Positions 8,573 to 19,190 are shown, numbered from the stretch's first letter. The stretch: 38,515 nt of DNA from Verrucomicrobiota bacterium (GCA_029572555.1 JAKPVM010000045.1:1-38515); one strand, 5' to 3'. Numbers and translations are program-made. The notes: generated from the sequence alone by a model not told the origin.

Positions 8573-9994
8573 ATGAATAATCAGAATCAGCAACAACCTT
8601 CACTACCGGGTTATATTGCGAACGCAACTCCTAACCCAAAGGATAAACGCGCTCCCTGGTATAAAAACACAGCCCCCGCGTACGCAGGAATATTCCTGTG
8701 GTTCGTATTCTGGCAGGACGCCGCTAACGGAAATGCCCCAGGTGGAACACTATCGCAAGGGATTGGATTGGCTCTGTTCGGGATAGTCCTTGCCGCGCTT
8801 ATATGCCATTTCTTGTTTTATCTTGTTCCGGGAATGTTAGGAATGAAAACCGGTCTGCCTCTTTACATTGTTGGAACATCAACATTTGGTGCGCAAGGCG
8901 GTTTTATTATGCCGGGATTCTTAATGGGTGTTTTACAATTTGGTTGGTTGGGCGTTAATACTTATTTCTCTTCTCTCGCTTTAGCGGCAATTATTCCAAT
9001 CCCCGCAAAAATAATAATGGTTATATGGGGTGTCCTTGCTGCATTTGTTGGATTAAAAGGCATTCAATATGTGGCGCGAATCGCTACTTATCTTCCATTA
9101 ATTCCGCTCGCAGTCTTGATAATAATGTTTGCCAAAACAGCCAGTGGTATCGGAAGTTTTAATCCTGATAAATTAGTAAATCTACACAGGATTGCAGCGC
9201 CTACTTTGGCGCCAGCATTGAGTACAACAGGGGTAATTGCGCTAATTTTAACTTATATAGTTGGGTTCTTTGCTACCGCAGGCGCCGCTGGTGCGGATTT
9301 CGGACTAAACAGCAGAGATAAAAAAGATGTGCAATGGGGCGGATTAATCGGCATTGGTCTCATCACCCTCATCACAGCTGGTATCTCAGCTCTTATTGTT
9401 GCAGGCACATTTGGAATTTCTACCTTTGCCGACAATGCGGTCAAAGAGTGCGCAAAGATGGACGGCGGGATTTTGAGGTCAACCAATTTAATACCTGTTG
9501 TAATGGGCAGTAGCGCAGGCAAGTGGATAATGTTCCTATTAGCGATTTCGGCATTTCCATCTGCTTGTTTCTCGTCATTTATCGCAGCAAACAGTTTCAA
9601 AACAACATTGTCCGGGGTAAATCCGTTTGTCTCTGTCGGGATTGGCGCAGCGGTAAGCATAATCCTTGCAGTGACCGAACTGGCTGGAAAAGTTGTTCCC
9701 GTGTTTGTTATCATTGGAGCATCGTTTGGGCCAATCTGCGGCGCAATGATGGTCGATTATTTCCTCTCTGGCAGCAAATGGGCAGGTCCAAGGGCTGGAT
9801 TTAATCCTGCTGGCTGGATAGCGTGGGCATTAGGATTTGTGGTTGGTATATTGCCTAACCTCGGTGTGGCAATTCCAGCAGCGCCAGTCCTGGCGTTCAT
9901 CGTAGGCGCTATTGTTTATTTCATCTGCGCTAAGGCCGGATTACAAAGCAAGGTTCTTCCTTTACCTGAAAAATTGGCAGAAGTAACCAAGTAA
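8573..9994 (+). CDS. NCS1 family cytosine permease-like transporter
   Basis: 473 aa polytopic membrane protein; CodB-like 'GMKTGLPLYIVGTSTFGAQGGFIMPGFLMGVLQFGWLGVNTYFSSLAL', 'GAAGADFGLNSRDKKDVQWGGLIGIGL', 'GPICGAMMVDYFL'. Confidence 0.88.
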   Translation: MNNQNQQQPSLPGYIANATPNPKDKRAPWYKNTAPAYAGIFLWFVFWQDAANGNAPGGTLSQGIGLALFGIVLAALICHFLFYLVPGMLGMKTGLPLYIVGTSTFGAQGGFIMPGFLMGVLQFGWLGVNTYFSSLALAAIIPIPAKIIMVIWGVLAAFVGLKGIQYVARIATYLPLIPLAVLIIMFAKTASGIGSFNPDKLVNLHRIAAPTLAPALSTTGVIALILTYIVGFFATAGAAGADFGLNSRDKKDVQWGGLIGIGLITLITAGISALIVAGTFGISTFADNAVKECAKMDGGILRSTNLIPVVMGSSAGKWIMFLLAISAFPSACFSSFIAANSFKTTLSGVNPFVSVGIGAAVSIILAVTELAGKVVPVFVIIGASFGPICGAMMVDYFLSGSKWAGPRAGFNPAGWIAWALGFVVGILPNLGVAIPAAPVLAFIVGAIVYFICAKAGLQSKVLPLPEKLAEVTK

Positions 9995-10009
9995 ATATTT
10001 GTTAAGAAT

Positions 10010-10043
10010 AAAACCGCCTTTCATCTACGAGAGGCGGTTTTTT
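10010..10043 (+). terminator. Rho-independent terminator downstream of the NCS1 permease
   Basis: AAAACCGCCTttcatctacgagAGGCGGTTTTTT: strong GC stem with T-tract. Confidence 0.9.
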
Positions 10044-10061
10044 ATATGAATAAATAAATTC

Positions 10062-10255
10062 AACAAAGGATTTACAGGATTTTTTTATTTTAACAGGGAT
10101 ATACAGGATGGACAGGATTTTTTACAAGATGAACAAGGGACAAAGAAACAAGAATAAACAAGATACAAGACACAATTTTTTATCCTGTATATCATGTCTA
10201 TCCCTGTTAATTCTTTTGTTTAATCCAGTAAATCAGTTTAATCTGTGTAATCGAT
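10062..10255. repeat. Intergenic short repeats of the type '(TTAA)CAGGGATATACAGGATGGACAGGAT', two copies in inverted orientation
   Basis: Left arm 'taacagggatatacaggatggacaggatttttt' (~10091-10122) and right arm 'aattttttatcctgtatatcatgtctatccctgttaa' (~10174-10210), plus degenerate flanking units 'aaaggatttacaggat' and 'aatccagtaaatcagtttaatctg'. Similar unit recurs at ~19020-19085. Confidence 0.8.
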
Positions 10256-10593
10256 ATTGTTCTTTGTCGCAAACAAGAAGGTTTATGCTACGGTTGTTTC
10301 AATCGCAACCAATTTAATATGCCAAAGGTAGTTCTAAAATTGGAAACAAGGATGATCCCATCACATTTCAAATGTATTAGAAAATGTCTCTAATCTTTTG
10401 ATATCTGACACCAATATAAAATATTACGTTTGTTCTGAACCACTAATCATCAAAATTCAGGGCAAAAATGCTTTCCATTTCCGCTCATAAACAAAAATTT
10501 TGAATAGCCGACTCGGAAGTTTGGCAAAATGTTGGAATCTCCTACCGCACTAAACGTCAAAAGTCGGGAAAAGAATATCTTGAAGAATGTGGT

Positions 10594-10609
10594 GTCGGCA
10601 TCCGCCGAC
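10594..10609. repeat. Perfect GC-rich hairpin GTCGGC-ATCC-GCCGAC in non-coding spacer
   Basis: 6-bp perfect stem with 4-nt loop in an otherwise AT-rich intergenic region. Confidence 0.5.
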
Positions 10610-10714
10610 GGTTCTGACTTTATTGGTAGGGGTAACTGCTTCCAGCACGTTGTTGTAGAGCCTCTGGTGAATTATCTAAATCTTTGTCAAGGTTTATGTA
10701 GCAGGCTCAATAAA

Positions 10715-11698
10715 TTAACCACCAACTTCTGCGCGAGCCTCAGCTGCAAGTGGAGTGCTGATATACCGTTCTCCTGTTGAAGGGGCAATAGTTACTATTA
10801 GTTTGCCTTTATTCTCTGGTCTTTTTGCGACCTGTATCGCCGCATAAACATTTGCCCCCGTAGATATTCCAACAAGTATACCCTCCTCTTTCGCTAATCT
10901 TCTTGATAGGCTAAAAGCATCTTCATTGGAGACTTGAATACAATCAGTAATTTGCGGGTTCCCCTTTTCATCTTTCAAATGAAGATTTTTAGGAATAAAT
11001 CCTGCACCGATACCTTGAAGTTTATGAGGGCTGGGTTTAATCGGTTTTCCAGATAATGTTTGTGATATGACAGGTGAATCCTTTGGTTCTACTGCAATAG
11101 CCTTAAATGATGGTTTTAATGGTTTAATGTGCTCATATACACCGGAAATAGTGCCACCTGTACCAACAGCGGCTACAAAAATATCAACCTTGCCATCGGT
11201 ATCTTCCCATATCTCTTTTCCTGTCGTTAATCTATGAATTTCCGCATTCGCGGGGTTATTAAATTGTTGAGGAATCCACGAATTAGGCATTTCCTTTGCC
11301 AATTGTTCTGCTTTATTTATTGCCCCTTGCATACCTTCTGAGCCGGGGGTTAAAACCAATTTTGCCCCTAACATTGCAAGTAAAACCCGTCGTTCCAACG
11401 ACATTGTTTCGGGCATTGTTAGAATCACTTTATAACCCTTTGCGGCGGCGACAAAGGCAATGGCAATGCCAGTATTACCGCTGGTAGGCTCGATAATTAC
11501 AGTATCTTTTTTTAAGATACCCTGCCGTTCAGCGGCTTCTATCATTGCCTTACCGACTCTATCCTTTATGCTACTAAGAGGATTAAAGAACTCGCATTTT
11601 AATAAAATTGTTGCGTCCAAACCTGCTGTTACTTTATTGAGACGAACTAATGGCGTCCTGCCAACAGTTTCAATGATGTTGTTATATATTTTGCCCAT
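10715..11698 (-). CDS. cysK: Cysteine synthase A (O-acetylserine sulfhydrylase)
   Basis: 327 aa with '[16 protein letters not shown]', PLP-lysine motif '[16 protein letters not shown]', '[31 protein letters not shown]', '[11 protein letters not shown]', '[12 protein letters not shown]'. Confidence 0.96.
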   Translation of the reverse strand: MGKIYNNIIETVGRTPLVRLNKVTAGLDATILLKCEFFNPLSSIKDRVGKAMIEAAERQGILKKDTVIIEPTSGNTGIAIAFVAAAKGYKVILTMPETMSLERRVLLAMLGAKLVLTPGSEGMQGAINKAEQLAKEMPNSWIPQQFNNPANAEIHRLTTGKEIWEDTDGKVDIFVAAVGTGGTISGVYEHIKPLKPSFKAIAVEPKDSPVISQTLSGKPIKPSPHKLQGIGAGFIPKNLHLKDEKGNPQITDCIQVSNEDAFSLSRRLAKEEGILVGISTGANVYAAIQVAKRPENKGKLIVTIAPSTGERYISTPLAAEARAEVGG

Positions 11699-11756
11699 AT
11701 TTTATCCTAACTATTATTATATTAGTCAAATATACAAACCATCATATCAAACATAT

Positions 11757-13193
11757 TTACTTAAACATTTCATTATCATCACTGAAAAAATCCTGCGAAT
11801 CATCTAAATCATTTTCTTCTTTTTCATTAAACTGCAATACACGGAAACTTGAAGGGGAAAAGGTAAGTTTGCCAATCCCCGGACAAAAACCAATAATTTT
11901 ATCGTGGGAATACTCTTCAATAGAAAAACTGAACGAACCAAAATCAGAAAGGAATCCTTTGACAAGTTGAACATTTTTTTCAGGTTTATCCTGTTTATTT
12001 GCAAAATTTATACCGGAGATTCGTTCTAATGGGATATCCAATTTAGTATAATCAGTTTGTACGGTTAACAAATTATTTGTAATCAATACCACCTTGCCTT
12101 CAATAACATCTTTATTTGCGAGCTTAACTATATCCGAAGTAATTTTATTTGTGGTGGATTTTGTATCTTCAATCCTGCCATCCCATCGGGTTATTCGGAT
12201 ATTGCTAATTTTTATTTTAGCAGTGCCCTGCTGGTTTAAAATTATCCCTTTTCCATTACTGATAAAATTGTTTTCATCTCTCCACGATTGTAAAAATTTT
12301 CCGTTAACAAACAGAGCAATTGTTCTCTGCTCTTTGTCAACTTTGATGGAAATACTTGCCTTTGAATCTTTCGCCAGTTCCGGTATTTCAACGCTGCCAA
12401 GCACAGTTACGCCAACCCCGTTCACACTTCCCCTTCGGTGTAAATATGCCGCCCGGTATGTGAAAAGTATCATATAAGAATTAGAAATATACGGTGCAAG
12501 TGTATCTGAATAAAGAAAGATTGAAAAAGAAAGATTGCCATACCACGAAATATCAAAATCAATGCTTGCCCTTTCAGGCAAATCAAAAAACTTACCAAGT
12601 GCCCCCTGCCCTATGGCATAAAAAGAATTATTCGTGAATATCCATGGGGCTTGGGGTTTATTGAGAACAACACGACCTTGATTTCCACCAGCCACAACCA
12701 CATTAACAAAATATCCGGGATTATTAATTGTCCATCCATCCATCCCATTCGGCCCATCATAGATTAAACTTGCCCCCGCAGACGGTATTAAAGATTTGAG
12801 CATCTGACGCGGGATAGAAATTCTACCGCAAAACCAGGTCTCAACATTTAGTTTGTCAGAATCAAGACCAATAAAATTCGCTGAAAAAGAATCTTCGCTT
12901 GTCAATCCAACGATTGAATTTCCAACAATGTTTGTATTGGTTCTGATAACCGAATCAAGATTGACCTTGTAAATACCGCTTAAGTTTATATTTAGGTTGG
13001 ATTTTAAAAGATCTGAATAAAACTCTATATTATCTTTACCTCCTAAAATTTTACCGTGAAGCACATCGCCATTTAAAAATTCTATTCTATCATTCATTAA
13101 AGGATTTATAGAATCACCGGCAAATGACAGAAACGAACTGATTAACACAGTTAAAATCGCAGCAGGAATTTTATATTTAAAATTAACAATCAT
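11757..13193 (-). CDS. Secreted protein, LamG/concanavalin-like central domain flanked by short beta-strand repeats; unknown function
   Basis: 478 aa; signal peptide 'MIVNFKYKIPAAILTVLISSFLSFAGDS'; repeat-like 'DRIEFLNGDVLHGKILGGKDNIEFYS', 'DIVKLANKDVIEGKVVLITNNLLTVQTD', 'NVQLVKGFLSDFGSFSFSIEEYS'; LamG-like 'ASISIKVDKEQRTIALFVNGKFLQSWRDENNFISNGKGIILNQQGTAKIKISNIRITRWDG'. Confidence 0.78.
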   Translation of the reverse strand: MIVNFKYKIPAAILTVLISSFLSFAGDSINPLMNDRIEFLNGDVLHGKILGGKDNIEFYSDLLKSNLNINLSGIYKVNLDSVIRTNTNIVGNSIVGLTSEDSFSANFIGLDSDKLNVETWFCGRISIPRQMLKSLIPSAGASLIYDGPNGMDGWTINNPGYFVNVVVAGGNQGRVVLNKPQAPWIFTNNSFYAIGQGALGKFFDLPERASIDFDISWYGNLSFSIFLYSDTLAPYISNSYMILFTYRAAYLHRRGSVNGVGVTVLGSVEIPELAKDSKASISIKVDKEQRTIALFVNGKFLQSWRDENNFISNGKGIILNQQGTAKIKISNIRITRWDGRIEDTKSTTNKITSDIVKLANKDVIEGKVVLITNNLLTVQTDYTKLDIPLERISGINFANKQDKPEKNVQLVKGFLSDFGSFSFSIEEYSHDKIIGFCPGIGKLTFSPSSFRVLQFNEKEENDLDDSQDFFSDDNEMFK

Positions 13194-13230
13194 CGTTCAC
13201 GATTCTTTTAAGTATTATCTAATCATAAAA

Positions 13231-14604
13231 TTATTTTTTTAACGCACAGCCAAGTTCTTGCAACAAAATTGCGCTTATTTTCATACCGATTTCAAAACAT
13301 CGGAGATCAAACTTTTCATTTGGCGAATGCGCATTATCGTCTGGCAAGGCAAGTCCGGCAAGAATTGTATCGACGCCAAGTATCCGTTTTATATCTGTAA
13401 TAATCGGTATTGAACCGCCTTCTCTTAACAGGACCGGTTCACGGTTGAACGCCTTTTTTAATGCCGTCAACGCTGCTTTGCAAAGTGGAGAATCGGGATT
13501 TAAGATGTATGGGTCGCCTGAGTGTCCCTTTATCAATTCAATCCTTACGGTAGGCGGACATATTTTCTTAATATGTTTGAAAACAATATCAAGGATTTTG
13601 TCTTTGTCCTGGTCAGGGACAAGCCTAAATGTTAGTTTTGCGGATGCAACGGATGGGATAATTGTTTTGCTGCCTTCGCCTTGATAGCCGGAGGTAATGC
13701 CGTTGATTTCAATAGTAGGTCGCGCTGTACGTTGTTCAATCGGTGAGTAGCCACGTTCTCCAAACAATTTAGGAACCACAAGGAATCTTTTAAATTCCCT
13801 TTCATTAAAAGGAATACGTGCAAGTGATTTGCGTTCAACAGATGTTAGTTTTCGCACATCGTCGTAAAAGCCGGGGATATTAATCTTGCCATTTTTATCG
13901 CGCAATCTGGCAAGTATCTGGCATAGCACCATTGCCGGATTATCCACAGCACCGCCATAAATGCCAGAATGCAAATCACGGGAAGGACCATAGACTTTTA
14001 TCTCCATCGCAGCCACACCGCGTAAGGCGTAAGTTAAGCCGGGATAGTCAAGCCCGGGAATGCCGTTGTCCGATGCCATTACGACGTCGCACTTGAGCAT
14101 CTTTTTATTTTCTTTTAAAAATTTGAGCAGTTCGGCGCTGCCAACCTCTTCTTCGCCTTCGATTAAAAATGTAATGTTGCAGGGTAGTTCAACATTTGAT
14201 TTCAGGTAGGCTTCAACAGCCTTTATATGAGCCAGATGTTGACCTTTATTATCGCTTGCGCCCCGAGCATAAACCTTTCCATCGGCAATTCTTGGTGAGA
14301 ATGGAGGAGATGCCCATAATTCAAGTGGTTCGGGCGGTTGGACGTCGTAATGACCGTAAATTATTATCCGCGGTTTGTTGTCCTTGAACGGCGTATTTGC
14401 AATCACAATCGGGTGATTGTTAGTTTTATAAACTCGGGCATCGAGCCCTATATTTTTGCAATGATTTGCAATCCAATCAGCGCATTTTGCGGTATCTTCT
14501 TTATGCTCCTTTTGAGCCGACACGCTTGGGAAACGGAGATACTCGCAAAATTCATCAACGAACCGATTAAAATTATTTTTCAAATAAGATAAAACGGTTT
14601 CCAT
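13231..14604 (-). CDS. M20 family dipeptidase/metallopeptidase
   Basis: 457 aa; 'PRIIIYGHYDVQPPEPLELWASPPFSPRIADGKVYARGASDNKGQHLAHIKAVEAYL', 'ITFLIEGEEEVGSAEL', 'VVMASDNGIPG', 'RDLHSGIYGGAVDNPAMVL', 'REGGSIPIITDIKRILG', 'DDNAHSPNEKFDLR'. Confidence 0.95.
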   Translation of the reverse strand: METVLSYLKNNFNRFVDEFCEYLRFPSVSAQKEHKEDTAKCADWIANHCKNIGLDARVYKTNNHPIVIANTPFKDNKPRIIIYGHYDVQPPEPLELWASPPFSPRIADGKVYARGASDNKGQHLAHIKAVEAYLKSNVELPCNITFLIEGEEEVGSAELLKFLKENKKMLKCDVVMASDNGIPGLDYPGLTYALRGVAAMEIKVYGPSRDLHSGIYGGAVDNPAMVLCQILARLRDKNGKINIPGFYDDVRKLTSVERKSLARIPFNEREFKRFLVVPKLFGERGYSPIEQRTARPTIEINGITSGYQGEGSKTIIPSVASAKLTFRLVPDQDKDKILDIVFKHIKKICPPTVRIELIKGHSGDPYILNPDSPLCKAALTALKKAFNREPVLLREGGSIPIITDIKRILGVDTILAGLALPDDNAHSPNEKFDLRCFEIGMKISAILLQELGCALKK

Positions 14605-14609
14605 AAATG

Positions 14610-17600
14610 CTATTTTTTAAAAATATTAAATAGTTTTTTGATTGGCGTATTTGTTTTTGTGCTCGGTGTGTTATCGGTTGTCCCTGCTTTATTTGTAAAC
14701 GACTGTCCTGTTAAAACGTTACCGACGCCGCGAATAATGTTTCCTGTTTGGGTTTTTGCTGAACCACCAATTCCGAGCGCTGTAATACCGGCGATTTTAA
14801 GTTTATCAATTTTCACTTCTGGACTGCCAACCGTTCCTTTAATTTGAACGAAATTTGGCAGTTTTACATAGTCGCCTTCAATATTTTGTAAAGATAACTT
14901 GCTTGCAAATTCCTTTTGAAGAGAAATTTCAATTGGTAAATCAAGAGGCGAGTTTGTCAACACATCTGCAATTGGGATTTTGCCTGCCGATTCAACGATA
15001 AGGACTGGTAAATAAACCGTGAAGTTCTTTAAATCAATATTGCCATCGCCCATCATAACGCTTGTTGAAACAGACTGAATTGGAGAATTTAACACCTCTG
15101 GAATCCCGAGAATCAAAACAATCGGCGTAAGAATTGTCTTAACGGTTTTACTACTTATGACCTGAATGTTTGCATTAGTCAGGTTCATTATGAATTTTCC
15201 GTTGAGATTTTCTTTTAAACTTTTGCCTGTTGTTCCCGCGCCTTTTATTGCTAAGTCCGAATATAACACCCCGTTTACCGTTGCGGCTAAATCCGGCATA
15301 AAACTTGTTAGAATTGGGGAAAGATTAAGTCCATTTACCGTTCCGGAGATATCATATTGATAACCGGGAACACCAAGATTTAATTTTACATTAGAATTAA
15401 CCGGTGTGTTATTCAATGTAAGCTGGAATGGATTTAATTCCACCTTTCCTCCGTCTATCTTTGCCGCCGCCAATATATTGGCAATTTCAAGTGCGTTTAA
15501 ATAACACTTTTTAACTGAAGCCTGAAATACGAAATTTGATAACGGCAATGTTATTGCTGGCATTTCGGTTTCTGTGGAAGGCGCAGGTTGTTGTGTTGTC
15601 GTTGGCGCTGGAACAGTTTTTGCTTCTTCTGTTGGTATTGCGGCAGAGAATATTTGGAAAACCGGCGTCAGGTCAATTGAATCAGAAGTTAAGTTAATAT
15701 TTCCTGCTATGGCATTTGTCTTTTCTAAATTGATTTTACCACTTACATTGATTTTGTTTTCAGCAAGTTTTGTAGGCGTCAAAGTAATCTGAAACTTATT
15801 AAGGTCAACGGTCTGCTTTTGCATCTTGCTATCAACCGCAAAACCCAAATCAATCGGCTGTGTGGTGGTCTTTGTTTTTGAATCTTCGACAACAACTCCA
15901 CCGATTTTAACGCCTCCGGATAAAGAAGAATTTGCTTTCGGGTTATAATTCCCTGCAAGGTCTGCGTTGATTGAGATTTGTTTTAATGTTTTTCCAGCAA
16001 GCATTGGATATATTTTTAGGAGATTTTGGTTCAGGTCATTCACCTTCAGGTTTCCAGTTGCGGTGCCGGTATTCGTGTTATAAGAGGCAGTAATGGTAAA
16101 ACTGCCAGCGGGATTATTGCCTTCTTTGATGTTGCCAGCGATACTGTCCACGGTGATTAGACCTTTTGAATTTATCTTTGTGGAGAGATTAGCCAAAATC
16201 GCAAGCGGTTGACTTACTGGAATTTTATTTGTACCGACTATCAAAAGATTGTTAATGTTTAAATCGCCTGTGATAGTTGAATCGGTTTTGAGGTCAACAT
16301 TCGCGTCAATCCCACCATTTATTGAAATTGTCTTTATTGTTCCTATGCCATTTAGCGGAGGTAAAAATGGCGCAAGTCCTTCTTCGTTTATATCCTTTAC
16401 ATTAAGTTTTATCCGACAAGCATTATTAGATAGATTGTATGTGCCTGCGCAATCTAAAGCGCCAACAACTTTTCCCTCTTGATTGAACGCAACATTTAAC
16501 CGCTTAATATCAGCAATCCCCTTTTCACTCAACGAGATGTTAATGTCCGATGAAACATCAATCGGTTTAGCCGGGATAATTCCTTGCGGGTCGTCCACGA
16601 GTAGATTTTTTATTTTTGCGGTTCCACTCAATTTAGAATCTTTGGATTTGCTCGCAGAAAGCGCGACATCAATTGAAATAGTCTTCAAATCTCGTCCTGC
16701 AAGGTATTGACTGGCAAGCGGTTTCAATATTTCCTGGTTTAAATCATTAACGGTTAGAGTAAGGTCGCCACCCATATTTTTAAGGTCAACAGTCCCTTTT
16801 GCTGTAAGTTCACCAGCCGATTTGTTCGCCCGATTAATCTTAACCGTTGCTTGATTGATGGCAACATTATCCCCAGTTTGAACTATGTTTAAATCGCTTT
16901 GAAATGAACAATCAGGAATATTATTGCTCATAATGAGCGCAGAAAATCCATTCAACGAGGCAACGCCGCTAACCGTGCGAATCGGGACATTAGTTGCTTT
17001 TTGCTGAAATTGTTGAGAGATTTTGCCGTTGTAATTCAATACACCTGAATAAATTTTTATGTAAGGCAGTTCAGGCGCGAACTTAATCAGTTGCCCAAGG
17101 TCAAGTTCAGTTGAGACGTCAAAATTTCCACTCATGTTATCAATGTTTGCGTCGCCAGAAAGGGAGAACTTGACTGCGCTCTTTAAATTAAAACCAACAT
17201 CTAAATTTGCCTTTGCAAGACGCAATTTATTGAAATTATCAAGATTACCACTGCTCGCAATTTCTATTCTCCCGTTCTGTAATACGTTTGAGGCAAATTG
17301 CGCATTAAGGTTTGAAATGTCTGCTCCTAAATCAAATGAGATGGATTTGCCTGCGTTTTTCACCGTCGCAACAGATTTAGAATTGACGATGCCCGAACCA
17401 ATATTTGGTCCAATAACACTACGCCAATCTGCAAGGTTTAATGAGGATACATTAAAGTTCACCACCGATTCACCGATTTCTGCCTCTGGTCTACCCCAAT
17501 TAAAATTAAGTTCGCGGGATAGATTTAATGAAACCACCTGTTTGCCGGATTGATTCACTCCAATTTCAAATGCCCGAACTGTTGCGTTTGAATTAGAAAG

Positions 17601-18731
17601 GTCGGCTTGGGCATCCAGCTGGCATTTGATATCAATAGCAGGCGTCCGCAAACCAGCCTTGCTTATAATCAATTTATCGCAGTTTAATTTGCCGTTTGCA
17701 TTAATCAGTTGCCCTTGTTTAGATACCTTTACTGCTAATGAACTGTTAAGACCGTCGCTGTTAATCGCCATCCCATATTGAGCCCCGACCAATGTAAGTA
17801 CAGAACCGGCTATCTTTTCTATGTTAAGTTTGATGTCAGCCTCTTTTTTATTGAGGTCAAAAGTCCCTAAAACATTAGCCACACCTAAATTCTCTCCACC
17901 CTGCAAAAATCGCAAGCTTAGGTTCTTTATTTCGCCAAGCCCGGCGTCAATATTTAATACAGCAGAGATGTTATTTGCATCTTTAAATTCGCCTGTGGCT
18001 TTATTGATATTCAGTTCGGCGCCGCCTTTACCGCTTTGCGGAAACAACTCAGGATTAAAAGCTAACTCAAGATTTGCCTTTGAATTACCCGCTAATTCAT
18101 TTTTATTGGTTGCAGATGCGATTATTAAATTCCATAGAGTAGAAAAGGTGATGGCAGAAGTTCCGCCATTTTTTACACCGCTGACTTTTAAATTAAGATT
18201 ATTGATAACTGCGCTCATCGAACCCGTTTTCGACTTCTGTGTAAAATTAATGGTCGCATTATCTATTGAAAAATTATCCAAATTTAGTTTGATTGGCGCA
18301 GATGGCGCTGCCGTCTCTTTTTGAGGGGCTTCTTTCTGCAATGACGCTTCCATAAGCTTTTGAATATTACTTGTGCCGTCTTCGTATAGTTCAAGGTTTA
18401 TCACTGGCGAGCCAATGGTTATTTCTTTAATATCAATGTTCCCGCGCAGGATATTAATCAGACTATATCTTGTTGTGAAACTCCCGACTGTTACAATCGG
18501 TTTATTGTCCAATGTGGTCAAGGAAAGGTTCTTTACAACAACTTGTGAAAATGGGCTTATACTAATATCATCTGCCTTGATATTCGCGTTGAAAGCCTTT
18601 CCAACACGCGGTAGGACAGCACTCTTCACAAACCACCCACTTGTCCCGATAAAATACCCGATAACAAGAAGTATCACTAACCCGCCTAAAACCATACCGC
18701 CGTATTTAATAATTTTTTTGTTCATTTTCAT
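14610..18731 (-). CDS. AsmA-like family protein (1373 aa), predicted envelope-spanning lipid-transfer-like/AsmA clan
   Basis: N-terminal single TM 'IIKYGGMVLGGLVILLVIGYFIG' then 'LPRVGKAFNANIKADDISISPFSQVVVKNLSLTTLDNKPIVTVGSFTTRYSLINILRGNIDIKEITIGSPVINLELYEDGTSNIQKL', typical AsmA N-domain; long beta-rich repeats; AsmA-like C-terminus 'NGVLYSDLAIKGAGTTGKSLKENLNGKFIMNLTNANIQ'. Confidence 0.88.
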   Translation of the reverse strand: MKMNKKIIKYGGMVLGGLVILLVIGYFIGTSGWFVKSAVLPRVGKAFNANIKADDISISPFSQVVVKNLSLTTLDNKPIVTVGSFTTRYSLINILRGNIDIKEITIGSPVINLELYEDGTSNIQKLMEASLQKEAPQKETAAPSAPIKLNLDNFSIDNATINFTQKSKTGSMSAVINNLNLKVSGVKNGGTSAITFSTLWNLIIASATNKNELAGNSKANLELAFNPELFPQSGKGGAELNINKATGEFKDANNISAVLNIDAGLGEIKNLSLRFLQGGENLGVANVLGTFDLNKKEADIKLNIEKIAGSVLTLVGAQYGMAINSDGLNSSLAVKVSKQGQLINANGKLNCDKLIISKAGLRTPAIDIKCQLDAQADLSNSNATVRAFEIGVNQSGKQVVSLNLSRELNFNWGRPEAEIGESVVNFNVSSLNLADWRSVIGPNIGSGIVNSKSVATVKNAGKSISFDLGADISNLNAQFASNVLQNGRIEIASSGNLDNFNKLRLAKANLDVGFNLKSAVKFSLSGDANIDNMSGNFDVSTELDLGQLIKFAPELPYIKIYSGVLNYNGKISQQFQQKATNVPIRTVSGVASLNGFSALIMSNNIPDCSFQSDLNIVQTGDNVAINQATVKINRANKSAGELTAKGTVDLKNMGGDLTLTVNDLNQEILKPLASQYLAGRDLKTISIDVALSASKSKDSKLSGTAKIKNLLVDDPQGIIPAKPIDVSSDINISLSEKGIADIKRLNVAFNQEGKVVGALDCAGTYNLSNNACRIKLNVKDINEEGLAPFLPPLNGIGTIKTISINGGIDANVDLKTDSTITGDLNINNLLIVGTNKIPVSQPLAILANLSTKINSKGLITVDSIAGNIKEGNNPAGSFTITASYNTNTGTATGNLKVNDLNQNLLKIYPMLAGKTLKQISINADLAGNYNPKANSSLSGGVKIGGVVVEDSKTKTTTQPIDLGFAVDSKMQKQTVDLNKFQITLTPTKLAENKINVSGKINLEKTNAIAGNINLTSDSIDLTPVFQIFSAAIPTEEAKTVPAPTTTQQPAPSTETEMPAITLPLSNFVFQASVKKCYLNALEIANILAAAKIDGGKVELNPFQLTLNNTPVNSNVKLNLGVPGYQYDISGTVNGLNLSPILTSFMPDLAATVNGVLYSDLAIKGAGTTGKSLKENLNGKFIMNLTNANIQVISSKTVKTILTPIVLILGIPEVLNSPIQSVSTSVMMGDGNIDLKNFTVYLPVLIVESAGKIPIADVLTNSPLDLPIEISLQKEFASKLSLQNIEGDYVKLPNFVQIKGTVGSPEVKIDKLKIAGITALGIGGSAKTQTGNIIRGVGNVLTGQSFTNKAGTTDNTPSTKTNTPIKKLFNIFKK

Positions 18732-18913
18732 ATTCGTCTCTCATTTAAATTAGAACACCGCCGTACTTCTCAATATCTATTAATAACTAATCTAAAAGAT
18801 AACTAAAATATACCACGTATTTTATTATTCCAACAAACAATATAACACAATCTTTTCTGTCTGTGGTTGTTTTTTAAAAATTTTTCGGCTAATGTGTCAT
18901 CGGCATCCTTAAC

Positions 18914-19190
18914 GTAGCGTGGGCATTCCCGCCTGTGAAGAGAAAGGAACGGAACGTTGATTTACGCAGGTGAAAAGGATTTGCTGGATTATAATGAGCC
19001 TGTTGCACAAATACTAAAAATTAACAAAGATAGATAGGATAGGAAAAGGAATTAACAAGGATATACAGGATATACAGGATAAAAATTCTATTTATCTTGT
19101 GTATGGATTTATTGGTTTTGATTAATGTAGTGGGAGCAAGGATGCTCCTACCACTTTTAAAACGGGAGCAGAGGGAAAATCTGCCCTCGT
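18914..19190. repeat. Cluster of intergenic palindromic (REP-like) and short direct repeats
   Basis: GTGGGcattCCCGC (~18918-18934); 'aacaaggatatacaggatatacaggat' (~19053-19080), same family as the 10.1 kb repeat; GTGGGAGCAaggaTGCTCCTACCAC (19127-19154); CGGGAGCAGAgggaaaaTCTGCCCTCG (19163-19189). Confidence 0.65.

Noticed and set aside
10529-10780. 83-aa plus-strand ORF partly antisense to cysK
   Set aside because: Overlaps the 3' end of cysK and reads through intergenic hairpin DNA; no family resemblance.
15574-18753. Multiple plus-strand ORFs antisense to the AsmA-like gene (e.g. 16249-16482, 17134-17553, 17821-18324)
   Set aside because: Shadow ORFs opposite a long, clearly coding frame.
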